DNA of 10,916 bases. Source: Trichodesmium sp. MAG_R04. GTDB taxonomy: Bacteria > Cyanobacteriota > Cyanobacteriia > Cyanobacteriales > Microcoleaceae. This document shows positions 1 to 6,205 of the stretch, in pieces. Within the stretch, counting starts at the first letter, position 1, and each line of letters begins with the position of its first letter. Both the position numbers and the translations under genes were made by a program. A model generated the notes under the pieces. It had not been told where the DNA came from and searched no databases. It saw nothing but the letters and a program-made list of their open reading frames with translations. The DNA lies in assembly GCA_023356515.1 (NCBI GenBank), contig JAKQYG010000097.1:1-10916 (forward strand), written 5' to 3'.

Positions 1-94
1 AGTTTCTCCTGCCTGTTATGCTGCCAACAGAAATCCCTGGTTTGCCAAAAATACTCATGCCACTGATTTTTTGTGTTCTATAGAATTAATTTGT

Positions 95-377
95 TTAATT
101 TGTTGGCTCAAATTCTGATGGTAATTCATGTATCTTTTTGTACTTCATAATGAAGTGCGGAATGTGGGTTAAAAGAACTACAAAGATGATAAAACTTTCG
201 AATTCACTATCACTTGTACCTAATTTTTCTTTAATAATTAATGCCCCCAATGGGACCCTAAAAGATAAGGCTGGTGCTCCTCTTTCTGCTGAGAATAAAT
301 TCCCATACTCCTCTTGAAATTCTGACCAAGGAATTAAACTGAACTGACCATTGTTATCCAGGGATTGTCTGGAAATA
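95..377 (-). pseudogene. Truncated DUF772-type transposase fragment
   Basis: The minus-strand reading contains IPWSEFQEEYGNLFSAE, then GAPALSFRVPLGALIIKEKL and GTSDSE. This matches, from memory, the N-terminal DUF772 region of cyanobacterial IS5/IS1182-like transposases (IPWSE, FRVALGALIIKE, GTSDEETVEQI). After GTSDSE the similarity is lost. Another minus-strand frame over about 133-180 reads FNPHSALHYEVQ, which could be the decayed F-D-P-S-x-x-x-H-F block, implying a frameshift. The open frame runs on to 415, but its first dozen codons (378-415) are antisense IS200/IS605 right-end sequence, so the true N-terminus is missing. Neither the DDE catalytic region nor terminal repeats are present before the window edge. 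Non-functional remnant. The family is fairly secure; the exact IS group is not. Confidence 0.7.
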
Positions 378-452
378 TCCGACGGAGTAACGGGACTGTG
401 AAACCAAAAGCCCACACTATAGCATCATCTTAGTGTGGGAGTATGTTACTCT
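378..452 (+). mobile_element. IS200/IS605-type right-end relic, copy 1
   Basis: This segment aligns almost base for base with 5391-5465, including TCCGACG, the block AGCCCACACTATAGCATCA, and GGGAGTATGT followed by ACTCT. It holds a perfect 9-bp hairpin, CCCACACTA (411-419) with TAGTGTGGG (431-439), around an 11-nt loop. This matches the subterminal hairpin of IS200/IS605 right ends. In the plus direction it reads SDGVTGL, stop, NQKPTL, stop, a decayed version of the TnpB-like tail at copy 2. The rest of the element is gone, and a DUF772 transposase fragment abuts its left side. The assignment to IS200/IS605 rests on hairpin architecture and the TnpB-like tail. Confidence 0.65.
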
Positions 453-826
453 TCGATTTGCTGTTCATTAATTTCCACCGCAGAAACATCTATAGTACCA
501 GGAGGAGTTAACCTATTAAAATGACCTCCTTCAACCTTAAGTGGTTCTCCACAACTAGGACATTGACATTGAGTCTGATTTAAAGCAGTAAATTCATAAC
601 TACAAATAGGACATTTATCCATAATTAAATTGCGATTTAACCACCAACGTAGACCAAGAAATACAACTATAGGTGTAATTAAAATAAAACCAAATAATAT
701 TAAAATTGAATTCACCAACCACCCGAAACCTACAGAACCGAGTAACCAAATAACAGCTAAAAAGATTAGCCAATTACCAATATTAGACATAGTTAATTGA
801 AATATTTTTGAGTTCCCTTGATTCAC
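446..826 (-). CDS. Two-helix membrane protein with C-terminal zinc ribbon (conserved cyanobacterial hypothetical)
   Basis: A 126-residue protein of unknown function. Residues about 17-37 and 39-62 are strongly hydrophobic and look like two membrane helices. They are followed by a four-cysteine zinc ribbon, CPIC at 72-75 and CPSC about 16 residues later, and a conserved-looking tail containing NRLTPPGTIDV. From memory this arrangement is a conserved cyanobacterial hypothetical family. The start is GTG at 824-826, preceded by AAAGGAG with 9-nt spacing. An internal ATG at 788-790 (MSNIGNWL) lacks a ribosome binding site but may match where homologues begin. The stop codon and the last Glu codon lie inside the IS200/IS605 right-end relic, so an insertion cut the gene at its extreme 3' end with little loss. 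It lies 88 bp downstream of the glycosyltransferase on the same strand, possibly co-transcribed. Confidence 0.75.
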   Translation of the reverse strand: MNQGNSKIFQLTMSNIGNWLIFLAVIWLLGSVGFGWLVNSILILFGFILITPIVVFLGLRWWLNRNLIMDKCPICSYEFTALNQTQCQCPSCGEPLKVEGGHFNRLTPPGTIDVSAVEINEQQIEE

Positions 827-914
827 TTAGATTATCTCCTTTAATAAACTCTTTTCGTAAACATTCAAATGCTTACCTTCCTTCTCTATCCTAATCACAA
901 ATTTCTCACAAATT

Positions 915-2042
915 TCAAAGTTGTCTTACTCTTTCGGTAAAAGCTATCCTACCAAAAACCTTTAAACTTTCCTCTCGTAACCATTGACCATCACACCTTT
1001 TATCCTCTCCCTTCAGTATTTCTATACAAGCATTAGCCACTGCCTCTGGATCTCGGTGAGCAACTCGCCATCCTAACTTTCCATCTTGTAAAGGTTCTGC
1101 CGAACCATCCATATCTCCCGACAAAACTGGCACTCCACAAGCCATTGCTTCCAAATAAACAATACCAAAACCTTCCTGAGAAGGCATCACATAAGCATCA
1201 GCTACTTGATAATGTTTAACTAAATCTTTTGTAGGCACAAATCCCGCAAATACTACTTTTTCCCCTACTCCTAAATCTTTAGCCAACTTGGCTAAGCGAG
1301 ATTGGTCATCTCCCCGTCCAATTACTAAATACTTGACTTCTGAAAAAAAATGTAGTATCATAGGTAAAGCTCTGATTGTGACATCAACACCTTTATAGGG
1401 GTCTTCCGACCAAAGTCTAGCTACAGTCATTAATACCTTTGCCCCCTGAAGATTATAACCCTCAATTAAATCCACAGGTTTAGGTCCAGGAATAAACTTA
1501 TCCCCATCCACCATACAAGGTAACAGTTGAAATGTTTGGGGATTAAGATGGTTACTTTCACAGCAGCGATCGCGACTATAACGACTAATAGTTAAAATTT
1601 TAGTTGCTTGTTTTAATGCCTGTTTATATTTATTTGGTAGTGGTTCCCATACTTCCTTACCATAAGTTAAGACTGTGTAGGGAATGCCCAAAGGCACACA
1701 CAACATTTGAACCAATGGAGCCAAATTAATATGACCACAAAAAACCTGTTTAGGTTGTTTTTTAAGTATAAAGCATAGTAATTTCGTAGCTAACCTAAAT
1801 CTTCCTAACAAAACAGACTGACTTTTAAAATAATAGAAATTTAGTCTCTTTGACTGATAGGGATTTTCACAATCTTTACCATCTCTTAGTAACAAGATAT
1901 CTGATTTTATAAAGAACTCGTCAGGTTTTCCTGAATTTGTTAAGTCTTGGTAAGCTTGAAAAATATCCCTTACATAAGACTGAATCCCACCTTCACAAGA
2001 TAAAATTTCTAGAAAAACAAATATATTTCCTTTTTCGAGCAT
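915..2042 (-). CDS. Group 1 (GT4) glycosyltransferase
   Basis: A 375-residue GT-B fold glycosyltransferase that probably transfers a sugar from a nucleotide-sugar donor in surface polysaccharide or glycolipid synthesis. Substrate is unknown. The N-terminal acceptor domain begins FVFLEILSCEGGIQSYV (the GGIQ loop). The C-terminal donor domain has VLMTVARLWSEDPYKGVD, YLVIGRGDD, VVFAGFVP and the E-x7-E motif EGFGIVYLE, with the two Glu at about 290 and 298. GVPVLSGDMDGSAEPL follows. The frame stays open to 2150, but the extra 36 residues (TQRLLNHVLLLKNLI...) do not resemble GT4 N-termini. ATG at 2040-2042, seven bases after a GAGAA stretch, gives a start just before the first beta strand, so I prefer it. 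The gene carries a HIP1 site at 1566. Downstream on the same strand is the zinc-ribbon membrane protein. High confidence in family, low in specificity. Confidence 0.88.
   Translation of the reverse strand: MLEKGNIFVFLEILSCEGGIQSYVRDIFQAYQDLTNSGKPDEFFIKSDILLLRDGKDCENPYQSKRLNFYYFKSQSVLLGRFRLATKLLCFILKKQPKQVFCGHINLAPLVQMLCVPLGIPYTVLTYGKEVWEPLPNKYKQALKQATKILTISRYSRDRCCESNHLNPQTFQLLPCMVDGDKFIPGPKPVDLIEGYNLQGAKVLMTVARLWSEDPYKGVDVTIRALPMILHFFSEVKYLVIGRGDDQSRLAKLAKDLGVGEKVVFAGFVPTKDLVKHYQVADAYVMPSQEGFGIVYLEAMACGVPVLSGDMDGSAEPLQDGKLGWRVAHRDPEAVANACIEILKGEDKRCDGQWLREESLKVFGRIAFTERVRQL
1566..1573. repeat. HIP1 octamer GCGATCGC
   Basis: A perfect highly iterated palindrome inside the glycosyltransferase gene. 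HIP1 is over-represented in many cyanobacterial genomes and supports the taxonomic reading. Confidence 0.9.
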
Positions 2043-2479
2043 CAGTATTCTCAGACGTGAAGCGTAGTAGGTATTTAGTGAAATCAAGTTCTTTAGAAGC
2101 AGAACGTGATTTAGAAGCCTCTGTGTAGTCAGCCCTTTAATAGATAACAAACTTTTTGCCTTTTAATACCGAACAATAGAGGTCGGAATTGGCCTCGGTT
2201 CCCGACGTATTGTGACCATAATCCTTCTAGGGAGCAAAGGGCGTAGGGGTTAAAGTTCAGTAGCTACCGTTCAGGAGGGGTAATAGTTTCACAAGGGCAA
2301 GGGTCCCATGCTTAAGGTCAGCTTCTACCTCTGTGCCTCCATGCTTGCTCAAAATTCCCTCGCCTTTAGGTAAGAGAGTATGTTAAACCCTCTGAAGATT
2401 TTCTACAAATAGTACTTACTTATTCAGAAAATCCACAAAGGGCGTAAAATTTTATAAATTTTGTTTAGATATCTGAGTC
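2043..2479. other. Gene-free stretch with probable mobile-element debris
   Basis: This 437-bp stretch between the glycosyltransferase start and the petD stop holds no convincing gene. From about 2180 to 2390 it is visibly richer in G and C than its surroundings. Plus-strand frames over the region give broken, stop-interrupted peptides. One frame ends SVFSDVKRSRYLVKSSSLEA at about 2110, and another, over about 2225-2385, reads KGVGVKVQ, LPFRRGNSF and PSPLGKRVC. The 3' part contains AGAGAGTATGTTAAA after a CCTTTAGG mini-palindrome, loosely similar to the GGGAGTATGT end of the IS200/IS605 relics elsewhere in the window. I read this as decayed transposon 3' sequence, but without a database match this is only a suggestion. 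I see no clear terminator for petBD and no structured RNA I recognise. Confidence 0.35.
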
Positions 2480-2962
2480 TTAAAATAGACCAAAAGTCAA
2501 GGATTTATCAATTGGTAAAGTAGCGCCAATACCTAACCACATAGTAACTACAGTACCAAATAGAAATATAGTAGTAGCTACCGGGCGACGAAAAGGATTT
2601 TGGAATTTATTGACACTTTCAATAAAAGGAACCAAAATTAATCCTAAAGGAATAGAGGCCATGGCTACAATGCCTAATAATTTATTAGGTACAACACGGA
2701 GAATTTGGAAAACTGGCCAGAAATACCACTCAGGCAAAATTTCTAGAGGAGTAGCAAAGGGATTTGCAGGTTCACCAACCATAGCAGGATCCAATACAGC
2801 TAAACCTACACATAAAGCAATTGTACCCACAATTACTACTGGAAATATATAAAGCAAATCGTTAGGCCAAGCAGGTTCACCATAGTAATTGTGACCCATA
2901 CCTTTAGCTAACTTAGCTCTTAATTGAGGATCACTCAGATCCGGTTTCTTTAAAGTGGACAT
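2480..2962 (-). CDS. petD: Cytochrome b6f complex subunit IV
   Basis: Subunit IV of the thylakoid cytochrome b6f complex, which with cytochrome b6 forms the plastoquinol-oxidising core that passes electrons to plastocyanin or cytochrome c6 and translocates protons. The 160-residue product beginning MSTLKKPDLSDPQLRAKLAK has the standard length of the family. It carries GHNYYGEPAWPNDLLY, three membrane helices, the Qo-site PEWY motif at 77-80, and the closing LPIDKSLTFGLF. The frame is open eight codons further to 2986 (MLRRKKNI), but family length and sequence place the start at ATG 2960-2962. The upstream GGAG is about 13 nt away, rather far. It is 58 bp downstream of petB on the same strand, the usual petB-petD operon. 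No clear hairpin terminator follows. Confidence 0.97.
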   Translation of the reverse strand: MSTLKKPDLSDPQLRAKLAKGMGHNYYGEPAWPNDLLYIFPVVIVGTIALCVGLAVLDPAMVGEPANPFATPLEILPEWYFWPVFQILRVVPNKLLGIVAMASIPLGLILVPFIESVNKFQNPFRRPVATTIFLFGTVVTMWLGIGATLPIDKSLTFGLF

Positions 2963-3020
2963 AATATTTTTTTTTCTCCGTAACAACCGAAAGCTAGTAT
3001 TTTATTATTTACAGCTTAAC

Positions 3021-3689
3021 TTACAAAGGTCCTGAGATACCTTGCTTACGAATCATTAAGAAATGCAGTAACATAAATACTGCAATTAACCAAGGCAATA
3101 CAAAAGTATGAAGACTGTAGAAACGAGTTAGAGTTGCTTGGCCAACACTTGTACTACCACGCATAAGTTCTACAATAAATGGACCAACAAATGGAATCGC
3201 ATCAGGTACACCAGACACAATTTTTACCGCCCAGTAACCAATTTGGTCCCAAGGTAAGGAATAACCAGTCACCCCAAAGCTAACAGTAATTACAGCCATG
3301 ACTACCCCTGTTACCCAGGTTAATTCCCGTGGCTTTTTAAAACCACCTGTAAGGTAAACCCTGAAAACATGAAGAATCATCATTAAAACCATCATACTGG
3401 CAGACCAACGGTGGATGGAACGGATTAGCCAACCGAAGTTAACTTCAGTCATAATGTATTGAACTGATGCTAATGCCTCTGTTACTGTTGGTTTATAGTA
3501 AAAAGTCATGGCGAACCCAGTAGCAAACTGGATTATAAAGCAAACCAAAGTAATTCCACCCAAGCAGTAAAAAATATTTACGTGGGGTGGAACGTATTTG
3601 CTAGAAATGTCGTCTGCGAGTGCCTGAACTTCTAAGCGTTCGTCAAACCACTTATAAGCGGGCGAATCAGTTACCTGTTTTGAGAACAT
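3021..3689 (-). CDS. petB: Cytochrome b6
   Basis: The haem-bearing membrane subunit of the cytochrome b6f complex. The product is 222 residues, seven longer than the common 215-residue form because of an extended N-terminus MFSKQVTDSPAYKWF, a form I associate with Nostocales. The haem ligands are visible: His93 and His107 (SIHRWSAS, MILHVFRVY), and His194 and His209 (SLHTFVLPW, LLHFLMI). Cys42 (FYCLGG) is the site of covalent haem cn attachment. Four membrane helices and the PWDQ/GYWAVKIVSGVP loop of the Qo region are intact, as is the C-terminus MIRKQGISGPL. It is the first gene of the petB-petD operon and is transcribed away from ctpA. TAGGA lies about 10 nt before the ATG. Nothing is missing. 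Confidence 0.97.
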   Translation of the reverse strand: MFSKQVTDSPAYKWFDERLEVQALADDISSKYVPPHVNIFYCLGGITLVCFIIQFATGFAMTFYYKPTVTEALASVQYIMTEVNFGWLIRSIHRWSASMMVLMMILHVFRVYLTGGFKKPRELTWVTGVVMAVITVSFGVTGYSLPWDQIGYWAVKIVSGVPDAIPFVGPFIVELMRGSTSVGQATLTRFYSLHTFVLPWLIAVFMLLHFLMIRKQGISGPL

Positions 3690-4148
3690 GAAGCCAAAAA
3701 TCCTAGATGAATATTGCTGTTTGTTAATTGTTAATGAATTAAGTTTCTGGATAGTTAGGAAAAGATACTTACATCAACCCTGGAATCAGCAATACAAATA
3801 TCATACCAACTGACAAAGGAATCAAGCAGCAAGTCTATTATTTAACAGAAAAAATAAATATTTATCCTTGTCTATCCCATAGTAAAAAATTTTAACATAA
3901 TTTGTAGATATATTTCAGATAGATAAGGTTGTAATTTTGCCTGAGTTTGATCTTCTAAAGAATTTTCGCTTATTGTGGAAATTTGATCAAGTGTTTTAGG
4001 AATGAGGATTTTATTATTTACACAAGTTAAATTGCTTAAGTTCCATATCATCTGGGTTCTTTCAAAAAAAAATATGGACTTTATTTAACTCTCATTCCTT
4101 AAGTATATTGGCCAATGATAAATCCCTAATTATTTAATACTTTTGTCT
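3690..4148. promoter_or_regulatory. Divergent petBD / ctpA intergenic region
   Basis: These 459 bases separate two divergently transcribed photosynthesis genes and must contain both promoters. On the plus strand TTGGCC and, 17 nt later, TATTTA lie shortly before ctpA; this is a weak promoter candidate. A 9-bp inverted pair, AGGAATGAG (3998-4006) and CTCATTCCT (4091-4099), spans the middle. Near petB is a tandem TTGTTAATTGTTAAT motif at about 3720-3734. A candidate small ORF (3872-4051) lies on the petB strand and is listed separately. The long distance from that ORF to the petB start would fit a long leader or separate promoters. None of the promoter positions is firm. Confidence 0.4.
3872..4051 (-). 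CDS. Possible small protein, 59 residues, upstream of petB
   Basis: An open frame from ATG at 4049-4051 to TAG at 3872-3874 encodes 59 residues beginning MIWNLSNLTCVNNKILIPK and ending LSEIYLQIMLKFFTMG. The middle part (TLDQISTISENSLEDQTQAK) has a polar, helix-forming composition more like a soluble protein than random translation of AT-rich spacer. There is no membrane segment and no recognised domain. A clear ribosome binding site is lacking; GAAAGAACCCAG precedes the ATG. It points the same way as petB, 182 bp upstream, and could share its transcript. Nothing in it tells its function. It may equally be a chance ORF in a regulatory region. Confidence 0.35.
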   Translation of the reverse strand: MIWNLSNLTCVNNKILIPKTLDQISTISENSLEDQTQAKLQPYLSEIYLQIMLKFFTMG

Positions 4149-5378
4149 ATGAAAAAAAGATTTTTGCAAATTACACTTCTATTAATATTGCCAGTTTTTC
4201 TGATCTGGGGACTTTGGACATCTCCTGTAACAGCTTTAACTACAGAACAGAGTTTATTAGGGGAAGCTTGGCGTATAGTCAATTCGGCTTATGTTGATGA
4301 TTCTTTCAATAATCAAAACTGGTGGTTTATGCGTCAAAAATTGATGAAGAAACCCTTGAAAACTAGAGAAGAAACTTATACCACTATTCAAGAAATGTTG
4401 GCTAGTTTAGAAGACCCATTCACACGACTTCTTAAACCACAACAATACCGTAATTTGCAGGTTGATACTTCTGGAGAATTAACAGGAGTAGGTTTACAAA
4501 TTGCTCCAGACTTTCAAACAGGAAAAATAATAGTCATTTCTGCCTTGGAAGGTTCTCCTGCTGAAGCTGCTGGTATCCAGGCAGGGGATTGGGTAGTCAA
4601 AATTGATGGTCATCCCACTACAGAATTTTCATTAGATGAAGCAGCAAATAGAATGCGGGGCACTATTGGTTCTTCTGTGCTACTAACAATTTTGAAAAAA
4701 AGTAGGGATCAACCCCAAGAAATAACCATCATTCGGGATAAAATAGAGATTAATCCTGTCCACGCCAAGTTAGAGTCTAGCTCTCCGGCAGGACCGATTG
4801 GTTATATTCGTCTGAGTGAATTTAATGCTAATGCTACTGCAGAAGTTAGCCAAGCAGTAGAGAGTTTTGAGCAGAAGGGAGCTATTGGCTATATACTTGA
4901 TTTACGCAATAATCCAGGTGGGCTATTACAAGCTGGCCTAGAAGTTTCTCGTCTGTGGTTAGACGAAGGTGTAATTGTTTACACAGTAAATAGACAAAGA
5001 ATTCTTGGCAGTTTCTATGCTGAGGGTCCTGCTATAACTAATGCTCCATTAGTTGTATTAACTAATCAGGGAACTGCAAGTTCTAGTGAAATTCTGGTTG
5101 GCGCCCTTCAAGATAATGGTCGTGCTTTGCTAGTAGGCGAAAAAACTTTTGGGAAAGGGTTAATTCAATCTTTATTTGATTTATCTGATGGATCGGGATT
5201 AGCAGTTACTGTTGCCAAGTATGAAACCCCAAACCATAAAAATATTAATAAGCTAGGAATTACCCCTGATTTTGTGGTTAAACAAGACCAGATTTTGCCT
5301 AGCCAAATTACCACGATAGCTGATAAACAATATCAAGCTGCAGTAGAACTTATAATGTCTCAAAAAGTAAGATATTAA
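4149..5378 (+). CDS. ctpA: Carboxyl-terminal processing protease CtpA (S41 family, D1 maturation)
   Basis: A lumenal or periplasmic serine protease that trims the C-terminus of the photosystem II D1 precursor, needed for oxygen-evolving cluster assembly. The 409-residue product has a signal peptide (MKKR, a hydrophobic stretch, then TSPVTALT, about residues 1-31). An N-terminal helical region follows, then a PDZ domain at about 105-190 (GVGLQI, SPAEAAGIQAGDWVVKIDG), and the S41 catalytic core. By alignment with the plant/algal enzyme from memory, the catalytic residues are Ser311 (NQGTASSSE), Lys336 (TFGKG) and Gln340, with the family's 25-residue Ser-Lys spacing. I chose ATG 4149 over the in-frame TTG at 4143 because it begins the signal peptide. 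No Shine-Dalgarno is evident. A relic IS200/IS605 end begins 12 bp after the stop. Paralogues CtpB and CtpC are the alternatives, but the petBD neighbourhood fits ctpA. Confidence 0.9.
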   Translation: MKKRFLQITLLLILPVFLIWGLWTSPVTALTTEQSLLGEAWRIVNSAYVDDSFNNQNWWFMRQKLMKKPLKTREETYTTIQEMLASLEDPFTRLLKPQQYRNLQVDTSGELTGVGLQIAPDFQTGKIIVISALEGSPAEAAGIQAGDWVVKIDGHPTTEFSLDEAANRMRGTIGSSVLLTILKKSRDQPQEITIIRDKIEINPVHAKLESSSPAGPIGYIRLSEFNANATAEVSQAVESFEQKGAIGYILDLRNNPGGLLQAGLEVSRLWLDEGVIVYTVNRQRILGSFYAEGPAITNAPLVVLTNQGTASSSEILVGALQDNGRALLVGEKTFGKGLIQSLFDLSDGSGLAVTVAKYETPNHKNINKLGITPDFVVKQDQILPSQITTIADKQYQAAVELIMSQKVRY

Positions 5379-5390
5379 CAGCTCCTCGAG

Positions 5391-5465
5391 TCCGACGAAG
5401 TACCAGGACTGGGAAGAGAGAAGCCCACACTATAGCATCAGCTTGGTATGGGAGTATGTCACTCT
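5391..5465 (+). mobile_element. IS200/IS605-type right-end relic, copy 2
   Basis: This second copy of the 378-452 element directly follows ctpA. In the plus direction it reads SDEVPGLGREKPTL then stop, which looks like the last residues of a TnpB protein. The subterminal hairpin region CCCACACTA...TATGGG and GGAGTATGT follow. The hairpin is more degraded here than in copy 1, while the coding tail is better preserved. The upstream part of tnpB is missing. Its 3' edge overlaps the end of the minus-strand gene 5459-5848, supplying that gene's stop codon. Confidence 0.65.
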
Positions 5466-5848
5466 CTCAAATCTTCTAGAAAAATTATAGGCATTTGATG
5501 AGACTCTACTTGGTTACTTTGCTCCTGCATAATAGTCTTAGCTTGACTAGGATCAAAATAACGACTAAATTTTTCCTGATCATTATTTAGTCTCTCTGTT
5601 GTAGCTTCAATTTCAGATTCTATAACTTTTAGTTTTTCTTGAATAGATTGGTAATGAGGTAACAATTTTAATAAAGCTGAAGTTACGCAAATAGAAAGTA
5701 AGATATTAGTTAATAGTTTTGCTGTACTTTCAATTGTTATTTCTAATATATAACTAGACTTTTGTTGTCTAGAGAAGACTCTAGGTTTGACTTGAGTAGG
5801 CTGACTCCTAGAAACTTGTGAAAATTGAACGGGTTTAGTAGCTTGCAT
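5459..5848 (-). CDS. Membrane protein with coiled coil (conserved cyanobacterial hypothetical)
   Basis: A 129-residue protein of unknown function. A basic, polar N-terminus (about 1-32, with FSRQQKSSYILEI) is followed by a single membrane helix at about 42-64 (AKLLTNILLSICVTSALLKLL). A predicted coiled coil spans about 66-95 (heptad-like IQEKLKVIESEIEATTERL), then FDPSQAKTIMQEQSNQV and a short tail. The helix-plus-coil layout and the FDPSQAK...MQEQ segment resemble a small protein conserved in cyanobacteria that I remember only as hypothetical. The coil suggests oligomerisation or tethering. The ATG at 5846-5848 has no clear ribosome binding site. The stop (TGA, 5459-5461) and the last Glu codon lie within the IS200/IS605 right-end relic, so the original 3' end has been replaced. 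The palindrome-flanked promoter just upstream is listed separately. Confidence 0.7.
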   Translation of the reverse strand: MQATKPVQFSQVSRSQPTQVKPRVFSRQQKSSYILEITIESTAKLLTNILLSICVTSALLKLLPHYQSIQEKLKVIESEIEATTERLNNDQEKFSRYFDPSQAKTIMQEQSNQVESHQMPIIFLEDLRE

Positions 5849-6205
5849 GCTTTTGTATAGGATAGGTTAATCTATTATAATGCCTCTATTTTGTAGATTA
5901 ACCTAATCTATAGTGAATAAATGATTAATTCTGACAAAATTAATTTTTAGTCAATATAAAATTCTGCTTAAAAGATACAGAAAATAGTTCGGATTTTAAG
6001 TAATAAAAAATGTAGGTAGATGATTAGTTGATAGTGATATTTGCAGAGGATTTGAATCTAGAAAATATTAGGAAAGTCTGCTTGCTTTCAGGAGAGCTTG
6101 CTTAGACGCTGCTTAGGATTCATTTTTGACTATTCTTGCTCATGTACTACTTTTAACCTCACCAAAACGCTTAAATATTCTTACAGCCCTCCAGTAGGTA
6201 TGGCA
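5849..6205. other. Gene-free stretch between membrane/coiled-coil gene and tnpB relic
   Basis: After the palindromic promoter (5856-5912) this AT-rich spacer has no supportable gene. Around 6077-6118 it carries near-repeats of GCTTGCTT / GCTGCTT (TCTGCTTGCTTTC, AGCTTGCTTAGACGCTGC) that may be part of the downstream end of the adjacent tnpB remnant. The plus-strand open frame over 6098-6295 runs antisense through tnpB relic sequence and is not a gene. A T-arm-like GATTCAAATCC on the minus strand near 6050 has no matching tRNA stem. Confidence 0.5.
5856..5912 (-). promoter_or_regulatory. Palindrome-flanked promoter of the 5459-5848 gene
   Basis: TAGGTTAATCTA (5863-5874) and TAGATTAACCTA (5894-5905) form a perfect 12-bp inverted repeat. 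The match continues outward with two mismatches to about 5856 and 5912. The 19-nt spacer holds TATAAT on the minus strand (5879 down to 5874), a consensus -10, with TTAATC as a possible -35 inside the upstream arm at 16-nt spacing. The start codon is only 26 nt beyond the -10. An inverted repeat bracketing the -10 is typical of an operator, but could also be a stem in the transcript. No regulator is encoded next to it. Confidence 0.5.

Noticed and set aside
1937..2128. Plus-strand open frame of 63 codons
   Set aside because: Most of it is antisense to the glycosyltransferase. Only the final part, beyond 2042, may be transposon-derived, and that is covered under the 2043-2479 region.
2610..2852. 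Plus-strand open frame of 80 codons
   Set aside because: It lies wholly antisense to petD, whose identity is certain; a shadow frame.
3998..4099. 9-bp inverted pair AGGAATGAG / CTCATTCCT in the petB-ctpA spacer
   Set aside because: The arms are 84 bp apart with no supporting structure; a pair of this length can occur by chance in AT-rich spacer, so it is mentioned only within the region entry.
6040..6065. tRNA T-arm-like GATTCAAATCC on the minus strand
   Set aside because: The flanking bases do not form a 5-bp T stem, and no acceptor stem or anticodon arm is found nearby.
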